A DNA stretch of 64,000 nucleotides from Paramecium octaurelia (Eukaryota > Ciliophora > Oligohymenophorea > Peniculida > Parameciidae), in assembly GCA_905182995.1 (NCBI GenBank), contig CAJJDP010000045.1:191483-255482 (forward strand). Direction: 5' to 3'. The translations under genes and the position numbers were made by a program. Shown here one piece after another: positions 14,991 through 24,820 of the stretch; the first letter of the stretch is position 1; every line of letters begins with the position of its first letter. The notes beneath the pieces are model-generated. The model saw nothing but the letters and a program-made list of their open reading frames with translations. It did not search any database and had not been told where the DNA came from.

Positions 14991-15411
14991 GTTAATACAA
15001 TAAATCATTATTAATAATTTATCAAGCATTGAATCAATATATTTCAGCTATCTTTTCGATACTAGTAGATGCCTTTAAAATTATTTCTATTTTTTTATTA
15101 TATTTTCTAAATAATTGACAATTATTTGAATTCAAATTAAGGAGATTGCAATCCTTTGATCAACAATTTATTGGTCCTTCCTCTTTGTAATTAGAAAAGA
15201 ATAGAAAATGAAAAAAATTAAAGAAAATTTTAAGTAATTAACTTTCTAAATAACCAAAATTAATTATCTTTCATATTGCTATTTCATAGATTAGATTAAA
15301 ATTTCAGATATTTAAAATATTAAATTATTGTTTAATTCAATGCAAATAATTGAAAGATAATTTATATTAATTTGGAATATTTATTTAAAAGTGATTAAAT
15401 TATAAGGTAAT
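14991..15411. other. convergent intergenic, no feature recognised
   Basis: This is 421 bp of AT-rich DNA between the trichocyst gene stop and the FolD gene stop. No open frame with family resemblance and no RNA-like structure was seen. Confidence 0.4.
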
Positions 15412-16425
15412 TCAGAATTAGTAGTTTTAGGCATAATCGAACTCATCTTCCTCTTCATCTACATTGGCCTTCAGACCATTGGATCTACACCAAACTCGGT
15501 AGAGATTTCTAAACAACATGGAAACAGTCAAAGGGCCAACTCCTCCTGGAACGGGAGTAATGAAACTGACCCTTGGAAGAGCCTAGAATTGAGAGATATG
15601 AAAACTTTTTAGAATTCAATATCACCAATAATCTTATTGGTTCCAGGAATCCTTGTAATTCCGACATCAATAACCTTGGCCCCAATTTTGATCCATTCTC
15701 CTTTGACTAATTCTTTATGACCTGCACATGAGATCACTATATCAGCCTAATGAATGGCTTAATAATTTAGATACGTTTTCAACATGTTCTTGAACAAGTG
15801 TTTCAGAGTGGCAGATAGTAACTCTGGCATTTCTTTTAAGAAGTAGTACAGATAATGGGAATCCAACTAACTGACTCCGACCAATCACAGTGACATTCTG
15901 GTTTCTCACATCTATATCCTAGGTATCCAATATATGAAGCACTGCGGCAGGTGTACATGGTATTATGTCATTATCCTCACCATTTTGGAGAAGATTTTGA
16001 AAATTGGCCATGTGTAAACAATCTACATCCTTACTGAGTTTTATTTCATTGGAAATTTCCAACCTAGATAAATGAGAAGGTAAGGGAAGCTTTTTATAAT
16101 TAGATAATGTACTTGGACAAGGATTCCATCTATTGATCCTTTCTAATTTAAAATTTTTATTCTATGAACTATTTCTTTTTGGGATATGGTCTCTGGAAAA
16201 TGATAGAGTTCATGATGTATTTGATGTTCCTCGCAGAGAGCTATCTTCTTACGAACGTATGTTAAGGAAGAAGGATTGTTCCCCACCTATATTATGGCTA
16301 AGCCAGGTCTCATTAAAGAGGAATGTTCCTTAATTTTATGATTGATTACTCAAGGTGTGGTAATTTATAAACTTGAAAATTCTAGAGATGGTTTCTTTAG
16401 CTAGTAAGTTCCCATTTAAGATCAT
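15412..16425 (-). CDS. methylenetetrahydrofolate dehydrogenase/cyclohydrolase (FolD/MTHFD2-like)
   Basis: This is the bifunctional one-carbon enzyme that converts 5,10-methylene-THF to 10-formyl-THF. Visible motifs, in order: RPGLAIIQVGNNPSS, the Tyr-x3-Lys catalytic pair in YVRKK, DGILVQLPLP, a DVD...PCTPAAVL substrate-binding block, [11 protein letters not shown] in the nucleotide-binding domain, and the signature [15 protein letters not shown] near the C-terminus. Introns at 15583-15605, 15747-15774 and 16090-16112 restore the frame between these blocks. The N-terminus is unresolved. The family-like start ([20 protein letters not shown] at 16425) is out of phase with the rest. A start at 16415 plus a 24-nt intron (16349-16372) gives an exact 302-codon model but loses that conserved stretch. 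An acidic tail ([10 protein letters not shown]) precedes TGA. The compartment is not clear. Confidence 0.88.
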
Positions 16426-16574
16426 CTTTATTCTATAATAGTATAAATATTTTATAAATAAGGAGTGAACATTTAAAATTAGCCAATATTCTATAACAAA
16501 CGTGATATATTAAGAATAAAGCAATTATGACTTATAAATATTTTCTTATCATATTAGATGTGTAATTAAATTAA
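16426..16574. promoter_or_regulatory. divergent spacer between FolD and kinase genes
   Basis: This is a 149-bp AT-rich interval between divergent starts. No specific motif was recognised. Confidence 0.35.
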
Positions 16575-17218
16575 ATGAATTATCCTTATCAGCCTTATAG
16601 AACATATACTCGATTACCCAATTCCTCAGTGCATAACCCCAATATTATGTCATATGTAGATTCGGTGCTGTCAAAATCAAGGACCAATTATGCATCTGTT
16701 CAATAAGACCAATAACCCAAGTATCAAACATACTAAACCAACTCAATTAAAACTGATACAGATTTAAAAAGCATAGGCAATTCCCCGTTAATCCTTCCAC
16801 AGAAATCCTTGGTCATTTAACCTACATTGAAATCTAAATAGGAATACTTATTTCCGAAAAAAGTGGAATAATTATCCTTTTAATCAGATATCCCTCCTGT
16901 AATCCCTCTCATTCCCTTAATGTCCGATGTTCGAGAACAATATACAAAAGTATAGAGTTTATTAAACAATAAGAAATAAGTTTCAACTCCTCTTAGTTAA
17001 GCAAGTTCTCCAATCAAATAATCAGAGAACCCAAAATAAAAATATAAGAATTTTACTATCATAAAAAAACTAGGAGATGGACAATACAGCGAAGTGTTTG
17101 TTGCAAAACATACATAAACAGGATTTTTGGTTGCCTTAAAAGTGATTCAAAAATCTTAAATTATTAAAGAGAATATGTAAGCACAATTAGCCTGGGAAAT
17201 CAAAATACAATACCTTCT
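16575..17218 (+). CDS. Aurora-like Ser/Thr protein kinase, truncated by assembly gap
   Basis: The frame is open from ATG at 16575 to the N at 17219 (about 215 codons) with no intron needed. Residues 1 to about 155 are a polar, low-complexity N-terminal extension rich in Gln, Ser and Pro. The catalytic domain then begins: FTIIKKLGDGQYSEVF carries the glycine-rich loop, and VALKVIQKSQIIKENM carries the ATP-anchoring Lys. The following QAQLAWEIKIQYLL matches the Aurora-type QLxxEIxIQxxL helix and includes the alpha-C Glu. The HRD and DFG motifs, the activation loop and the C-lobe are missing because the contig ends here. The assignment to the Aurora group rests on the alpha-C region only; another AGC/CAMK-like kinase is possible. 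Confidence 0.75.
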
Positions 17219-17219
17219 N
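17219..17219. other. single-N assembly gap (true gap)
   Basis: Unlike the other six Ns, the sequence on either side shows no shared overlap. The kinase frame stops here and unrelated non-coding sequence follows, so an unknown length is missing. Confidence 0.8.
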
Positions 17220-17273
17220 TTTTATAACATTTAATATTGTTGTAAAATAATTTATTATCATGTCTAGACTCTA

Positions 17274-17888
17274 TCATTCTGTTTTCTAAGGCATAATTTT
17301 TTTAATTTTGAAATTTTCTGTTTTTTAAATTAATTATAACTAAAGCAAATGTATGATGTTTGATTTCTTTTCATTTGCTTCATTAAGAATATTATTTTGG
17401 GAATTAAGACTCAAATCTGAGAATGTTTTCACAGAAATTTTTTTACCATTTAGGCTTAAATAATGTGAAGCTTCTTCAAATATTATTGCGTCGTAGGTAT
17501 CTTAAGAATTCACATCAACAATTCTGACTCTGAGACAGAAAGCAAGTTTAGATTCAGTATTTTATTTGCAATTAGGACAATGTAATTTATTTTACTCCTA
17601 CTTCATCTTAGTACTACATATTTTGCATTAATCGAACCATCTTTTTCTTTCTTCTAAATCTAAAATTATATAGCAATTGTGTTCAAAAGAATCATAAAGT
17701 GTCCTGTGTTTATCATCCAAACGTTATCTAATTGTATCAAAATGGTCTATAATTTCACAGGATTGCACACTTAATAATTGGCCTTACTTTTCCTTATATA
17801 GAATTTTGAGGGTTCTTTTAAATTTCTTGTTTTAGAGTAATTGTTAGAGATTAGATTTAAATTCTTCGTTTTCAATTATGTTTCCCAT
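17274..17888 (-). CDS. RPA1 (replication factor A large subunit) DBD-C-only protein
   Basis: A single 205-codon frame including TGA, with no intron. Residues from about 60 match the third OB fold (DBD-C) of RPA1. A strand ends in YIILDLEERKRWFDQC, then comes a Cys4 zinc ribbon (CKIC...CPNC) inserted in the OB fold. After that come FCLRVRIVDVNSQDTYDAIIF and an EEASHYL helix, and finally a LQLQLIQKTENFKIK strand that in RPA1 leads to the trimerisation helix. The N-terminal OB folds A and B and the RPA1N domain are absent: only about 60 residues precede the zinc ribbon, and a divergent gene starts 22 bp upstream. It may be a shortened RPA1 paralogue with a single-stranded-DNA or complex-assembly role; this is inference from the fold. 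Confidence 0.85.
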
Positions 17889-17910
17889 ATTCTATTATTT
17901 AATATTATAA
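17889..17910. promoter_or_regulatory. 22-bp divergent spacer between start codons
   Basis: The minus-strand RPA-like ATG (17888) and the plus-strand ATG (17911) are separated by only 22 AT-rich bases. Promoters and 5' UTRs must overlap the opposing transcription unit, unless one start is misassigned. Confidence 0.5.
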
Positions 17911-18961
17911 ATGAATTAGTCCTTTTTTTAAGATAATTTTATCAATAAGCAACATATTTGTGAATATTTTGGAAATGTGGTACATATCCATTATCATAGG
18001 TCTTATTAGCTGCAGACTATTCAGGGAAGACTGTCTTATTATTATGCAATGGTGAAATACTAACCTATTAATTGATTTAGTAGAAATAATGGTTGAAAAC
18101 TTCTTTGTTGAAAGTGACTCCTCAACCAGAAATATTATCACTGAATGATTACAGGTTACAATTGGGTGGGAATGGATGTAAGTTCTTCCTTTTGCAAGTC
18201 GATGATCGATACGAATTCAATGTATCAATTTGGCAAAGAGGTCACAAAGCCATCTGGACATTCTAACAGAGCTTAAAACTCATTTCACATAGCAGTTTCA
18301 TGTAAATAAATTTATCTGGAGATTCCCTTATAGTTAGGCAATCTAACAAGATAATACTTTGGGAGTTCAATTAACCGTAAACCAAGATCATTCGAAGATA
18401 ATCCTTACCTTTGGAGTCTTATTTAGCTTACTTCAATGAGAATAATAATGTAATTGCAGCAAAAGTGTAAAATAGTGTAGTTCTTCTAAAAAACTCAATT
18501 GTATGTGGGTTAAGTATTAAAATATAAAGACTGAATAGGTAGCTTATATGCAATTCTTCAAAAATAAGTTGATAATAATGAGTCATTTCTTATACATTTA
18601 CAAGATGGATGAATAGTTACACTTTTAGTTGGAGAGAAAGATAATTTCCAAATTTTTTCATAATGAACCACAATTCTGCTTGTATATGGGATCTATTGTT
18701 CTGGTTTAATTGTCTTCTTATGATTTAGAGTATCACAAATATGAAAATAATGCTTGGTAGTAAGATGAGATGTATTTTACTGGAAGATTTTAGGCATAAT
18801 AGATAGTTTAATCGAAGGACAAGAAAAAATTATTCATTTATCGAAAAAGATTTGGTGGAATGGTTTTCGAGAAGAAAAAGAAATTAAATAGAAAATTTAA
18901 GAATGAATATTTAATATTCTTATAGTTAAATGACTTTACCACAAATAATTTTAATTTATGA
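17911..18961 (+). CDS. unknown protein, WD-like N-terminal half
   Basis: Introns at 17980-17999 (20 nt) and 18450-18475 (26 nt) give 335 codons including TGA, an exact multiple of three. The N-terminal half has propeller-like strands (VLLAADYSGKTVLLLCNGEI, RYEFNVSIWQRGHKAIWTF, SDSLIVRQSNKIILWEF). The C-terminal third turns lysine-rich (FEKKKKLNRKFKNE). No family was recognised. Its TGA overlaps the ATG of the downstream TRAP1 gene by the sequence ATGA on the same strand. It could be a truncated WD-repeat protein or a ciliate-specific one. Confidence 0.72.
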
Positions 18962-21153
18962 AAAAAGGACTTATCCGTCTCTCTTCTAACTATCTACTAA
19001 GACAATCCAAGTTATTTAGCATCAACAATCGATTAGTCTTCAGATTCTGCTCCGCAAAATAAGAAAAGCATGAATTCAAAGCAGAAACCAAGAAATTACT
19101 TGACATCGTTGCTAAATCCATTTACACTGACAAGGATGTTTTCTTAAGAGAATTGCTCTCCAATGCCTCAGATGCATTAGAAAAACAAAGATTCTTGGCA
19201 ACTTAAAAGGGTGAATAAGTTCCATCAGATCTAGAGATAAAGATTGAATTAGATGAATAAAAGAGAACAATCACAATTGAAGTAAATGAGTATGTACTAT
19301 TTAAAAGGACTCTGGTATAGGTATGACAAAATAAGAAATGATTGACAATCTTGGTACAATTGCAAGAAGTGGGTCAAAGTAATTCTTAGAGCAAGTTGGA
19401 ACATAAATGAATGATAAGATCATTGGTTAATTTGGTGTTGGATTTTATTCCTCATTTATTGTAGGAGACACTGTAGAAGTAGTGAGCAAAAGTGAAAGAT
19501 CAGAAAAGACTTATGTATGGGTATCAGATGGAACAGGAACATTTGAAATTTCAGAAGCTAAGGATTATTTCCAAGGAAGAGGAACTAAAATAACCATCCA
19601 TCTCAAACCAGATTAGGCAATTTTCAGTAAGAAGACTGAAGTGCTTAAGACTATCTAGAGATATTCTAATTTCATCAATTATCCAATCGTTGTGAATGGA
19701 GAGAGACAAAATATTGTATCTGCCATTTGGGTGAGAAACAAGAATGAAATCACTCCAGAAGACTATAATAAATTCTATGAATACATTTCGAATTCTAAAC
19801 TTGCTTACAAATATAAACTTCATTATTCTACGGATGCTCCTCTATCAATCAAAGCCTTGTTGTACATTCCATAAACACATATGGAGAAGTAATTGTTTAA
19901 TTGTCATCTCTAGATACGGTATGTAAATGGAAGAATTCGATATCAGTCTTTATTGTAAGAAGATATTGATAAAGAAGAACTGTAGAGAACTCCTACCTCA
20001 TTTCCTTAGATTTGTCAAAGGAGTTGTGGACTGCGAAGATCTCCCCTTAAATATTTCCAGAGAGGGTTATCAAGATACAGCCTTGATTGCTAAACTCAAA
20101 TCTGTCGTTGCCAAAAGAATTATCAAAGAAATTGAATCAGAAGCTCTCAGAGATCCTGCAAATTACCTTGCTTGGTATTAGGACTTTTAGAACTTCATTA
20201 AAGAAGGAGTTGCTATGGATGACGAACATAGAAATTCTATGACTAAATTATTGAGATTCTAAACGAACAAATCTGAAGACTTCATTTCCTTGGATGATTA
20301 CATTTCTAAATTACCTTAAGGCATCAACAATATCTATTATTATCTTGCTCCAACAAGACAATAAGCTCTAACATCACCATATATGGAGCCTTTTTCTAAT
20401 TCAGAAATTCCTGTTATTTTGACAATGAATCATATGGACGAAGTTGTATTTAAATAAATAAATGAATATTCATCAAAAAAGTTTGTTAATATTGAAAGTG
20501 ATTAAGCTGAGGTTGATAAGGTTGCTTAAAAATCAACTGAAGAAAATGAAAAAAAGGAGGAAACTAATGTTGAAACAACAATACCTAATGATGAAATCAC
20601 ACCATTCTGTTTATGGTTAAAGAATGAATTAAATCCCATAATTTCATAAGTTCAAATTTCTAAAAGATTAAAGACTTCTCCTGCTATTATTGTTTCAGCA
20701 ATATCTTCTGGAATGAGATAAGTCATGCATGCTATGGGACAATCTACTGTATTATTTAATATCTATATTTTAGGATGACTTAAAAAACTTGACTCTAGAA
20801 ATCAATGTATAAAATCCAATCATTGTCAATTTAAATAGAGTTAGAAAATCTAACAGAGTTATTGCCTCTTTAGCAAGCAAATAAATCTTAGACGGTTGTC
20901 TCTTGTCTTCTGGATTGCTGAGAGATCCAAAGGAAGTTGTTGAAAGATAACATAAAATTTTGAATGTGTTATTAACATCTGAAATGTATTTATTTTTGTA
21001 AATTAAATTAGCAACACACCAATTATTGAAGAAGTAGGAGCATATAGAGAGGAGGCTGTTAAGTAGAAGGATTCAAAGAAGGATGATTTGGATACAGAAA
21101 TTATCATTGACAGTGATGGCAATCCCTAAGTTGTTAAAAAGAATAAAAAATGA
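18958..21153 (+). CDS. TRAP1: mitochondrial HSP90 (TRAP1 type)
   Basis: Introns at 19282-19307, 19889-19913, 20749-20773 and 20986-21011 leave 698 codons including TGA, an exact multiple of three. Residues 1-40 form an Arg/Ser/Leu-rich presequence ([20 protein letters not shown]) typical of mitochondrial import. The GHKL ATPase motifs follow: [14 protein letters not shown] with Glu, Asn and Asp, [19 protein letters not shown], and [13 protein letters not shown]. The middle domain keeps the [18 protein letters not shown] block with its catalytic-loop Arg. There is no charged linker and no C-terminal EEVD, and the N-Y-x-F-rich middle domain matches TRAP1, not cytosolic HSP90. The start is the only Met before the presequence and overlaps the stop of the upstream gene by ATGA. 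TRAP1 is an ATP-dependent matrix chaperone. Confidence 0.92.
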
Positions 21154-21234
21154 AAAACATTGTATATTAAAGATATTACGTTTATAAGAAATTAGTGTTA
21201 CTTTTATTAATAATTCAAGATTTCATTCGGTGAC

Positions 21235-24200
21235 TCATAACACCTATTAAATAATTTAATTGAATTTTTTTAAGATTTCTCTATTTCTATTTATTTTTGA
21301 TTCTTCTTTTGTTATTTTCTCTTCCATCTTTTTAGCGTTTTTAATGACTTCATTTGGAATGCCTGCGATCTTAGCGACATTAGTGGCAAAACTCTTCTCA
21401 GCTACTCCATTTATTAGTTTATATTCAAAGACCACTTTATCCATTTCCTGATAATGCTTCATCACACATTATTGAATGTTCTTGCATAATGCAAACTCAT
21501 CCAGTAGAATGTGATAATGGGTAGCGAATACTGTCTTAGGTTTAATCTTTTAAGATAAATATCTCAGAACTGCAGAGGCCAAAGCTACTCCATCATATGT
21601 TGAGGTTCCTCTGCCTAACTCATCCATTATCACTAAGCTTCTATAAGTGCAATGTTCTAATATTGTCTTTGTCTCTTCAAGTTCAATAAAGAAAGTTGAT
21701 TTTCCTTCTAACATTCTATCAGATGCTCCCAATCGACAAAATATACGATCAAAAGGAACTAATTTGAATGACTTGGCAGGTACAGCACATCCTATTTAAG
21801 CCAATATGATTTAGATCCCAATCAATCTGAGGAGAGTAGACTTTCCACTCATATTAGGACCTGTTAATAAGAGAGTATCAACAGAATTTACAAATTTTAT
21901 TGTGTTAGGCACCCAATCAATATCTCTATTTTACAATAAACATGGATGAAATGCTTCTTAAAGGACAAATTCCTGATCTTCGTCTTCATCTCCTGAAACA
22001 TCAAGGATTTGGGGAAATGTATTAAATTTATATTGTCTGGACACTAAAGCCAATGAAATCCTAATTTTATAATAATATTTACAAGCAATCTGCTTCTGAG
22101 AGTAAAGAAATAAGTTGCAAGAACTCTTTTCTATAAGAATAGAACTTGGTGAAGTAGTCATTGATAAAAGGTATCAATTTTTGAGATAATTCATCTTCAA
22201 CAACTTTTAAATGGAAAATCTATTATTCAATAAAATCTGTTTGGAATCTTTGAAATCCTTTCTTCTTCGATGTAATTACTAATTCCTTAGGTTTTTGATT
22301 GGATTCCAGACATTAATCTGGAATTTCAATTTAGTATCGAATTTTCCCATGATGATATGAAATTTGAGGACACCTAAGCTTAGTTTGCCATTTCTTCAAT
22401 TCTTATTCCAAGGAATCTATTATATCAGTCATCTTATCAAATGCTTGATCATATTCTGGAGAGACTCCCTTGACTGGTTAGGGTTCTCCATCTTGGATCT
22501 GAATGCATTTTTCCAACTCCTTTAGTGCAGTATTCAGTATGGTTATATTTTCTTTATAACTTAAGATTTTCTTAAGCTTATTTGATTTGAAGTTATGTAA
22601 ATAATTTTCAAAGACTTTGAATGTTTCTGAAGCGGCTTTGATATGTTTAATCACTTGAGTAATTTCTTTTAATTTAACCTTTCCAAAACTTTCTCCTCCA
22701 GAAATAGGAACAGCCTTGAGTTTATGTGAATGGATGGTATTAAAACATCTAATTATGTTTCTCTCCAGATCTGGAATTGATCTTATTCTTCTTTGAAATT
22801 CATCGCAGGGCTCAATAAAATCCATAAGATCTCTGATGCAATCCTGCCTTTCCCTGATATGCTTTTGATTTAAAAGAGGACTCTAAACCCATTTAGTCAA
22901 TAATCTTTTTCCAAAAGGAGTGACACATTTATTTAAGTATTCGAAAAGACTTCCCTTAGATGAAACCTTAGTTTGAAGATTAACATCAAAAATCTCCAAA
23001 CTTTCAAGGGCTTGAGAATCGAGATATAAATTTAATTTTTGATTGAAGTTTGAATCGAGGAACTAGAACTTTCCTCTTCTATAAACAGATGTGTGGATTA
23101 GCAATTATCTCATGTAGCACAATTTGATATAAAAGGATTGAAGTGTAAAATAATAAGAATAGTAAGTAGATTCATCTTCATCTTAAGCAAGTTTCTTTTC
23201 AAAATAATACTGTTTCTCCAATTCTACTAATAAGGAAGGGTACTCATCACTCAAAACATAGTCTCCATCTTAGTGACTCTCTTCCAGTATGATATCATCT
23301 GGTTGACCTTTGTAAAGACCTTGATTGATGTTGGTTTCAATATGATGTTCTGGTTCAATTTTGTCAGAAGGTAGAATGATGCCCTCAAAACTACTATTTG
23401 TTGACTGTTTAATCTTTTTGTCTTGAGTCTTCTTCTTCTCTAAATATTCAACTTTAAGTTATTCGAAAATATATTCGCAGTCTTTAAATTCTTTCTTGGA
23501 AGATATAATGATTGGATTGCAGATAGTCCTATTAATTAATCATAGTTTGTTTTACTTCATCATCTTTTCAATTTCTGGAGTTGCCTTAGATAGGATCACT
23601 TCTAGAGGCTTTGTTTTATAAATAATAGATCTCAATTGATTCGATTGTTCATCATCAAAGAATTGATCAAGATAAAAATTATTAGTTGTGCAATCTACAA
23701 TGGAGATACCATAAATGTATTTATGCCCTTTGAGATTGACAGGAGCACTAGAACAAACTAAAACTAAGAGATTTCTAGATTCGTATGAATCCATGTCACT
23801 TAAATCTTGCAAGGTGCCTCTGCTAATTAATTAAGTAATTTCTCTTTTGACTACTTCTCCTTCTTCTTTGTTTGCCACATCTGCCTTTTCTAATTATTCA
23901 ACCAACATAATTTTATGTCCCTTTTCTAATAATGTTCTTTGATATATGGGTAATTGACTATCATACACAGTCAAACAAGGTCGATCCCTTCCCCAAAAGC
24001 CTAAGTAACGATTGAACATTCTTGCAATGATGATTGCATCATTATACATTACATTGATCCATCTGCCGCATCTGAAAAATACTAAAGAATCGTAATGTGC
24101 CTTTTTGGCGTTCCAATATTGTCTGAACATAGGTGACAATTTTTAATATTAGGCAATTGGAATGTCTAATGTGGATGGATCATAATTAGGATCAATTGGT

Positions 24201-24619
24201 CTTCTCCCTTCTGCATCTCTAATGAATTCAGGTTGTACAAAGGACGGCAACAAAAGTTCTGCTGTCTTAAAGAATTCTTCAGCATCTTTGGCTATTAATG
24301 GTTATTCAACCGGTTCGTGATTGTTGTTGTCTTCTTCTTCAACTTACTCATTTTATTTCCCCTTTTTTTTGCTTTTTGTATTACCCTTTTTAACAGTAAT
24401 GGATTTAGATTAACGAGGTTTTTTCTTATTAAATTTGTCATCATCAGAGCTTGGTTGTAATTCAGATTCTGATGATTCCTTCTCTTGTTCAGGTTGATAC
24501 TCATCATCTAATCTCTTAAGTTTACCTGATTTTTTAGTCTCTTTCTTGGTGGATTTCTTTTTTTGGTTCTTTGAGATCACAAACATATCATCATTTTCAT
24601 CCTGCTAAATTTTCCGCAT
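21235..24619 (-). CDS. MutS homologue, MSH6-like
   Basis: One 22-nt intron (22061-22082) leaves 1,121 codons including TGA. Residues 1-130 are a charged, Lys/Glu-rich tail without a PIP box. The MutS I domain starts near 165 ([19 protein letters not shown]), followed by connector, lever and clamp domains. The ATPase has Walker [10 protein letters not shown] at about 910, the signature [17 protein letters not shown], Walker [17 protein letters not shown], and the ATHYH switch. The end is [18 protein letters not shown], as in MSH proteins. MSH6 partners MSH2 in mismatch recognition. In this copy the Phe-x-Glu mismatch-binding motif is replaced: the segment aligned with GKFYEL reads GRWINV (about residues 185-190). 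It converges on TRAP1 with 81 bp between stops. The MSH6 assignment is based on the N-terminal tail and domain I. Confidence 0.92.
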
Positions 24620-24820
24620 TTTTTTTAATTTCTTTAATTTAAGTTTAATTTTTAAATTTAATTCAATTCACTTGCATTTTCTCATTATACATTAAACATA
24701 ATTTAGAATTATTATTTATACAGACATAGAGATCAAGTTTTAATTGAAAAAGAGATCAATTCTATAAAATTATGAATTGAATGTGTATAATTAAAATAAT
24801 TATAAATATAATATTTTCCA
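24620..24820. promoter_or_regulatory. divergent spacer MSH6-like / CFAP69
   Basis: This is 201 bp of very AT-rich DNA between divergent start codons. No specific element was identified. Confidence 0.35.
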
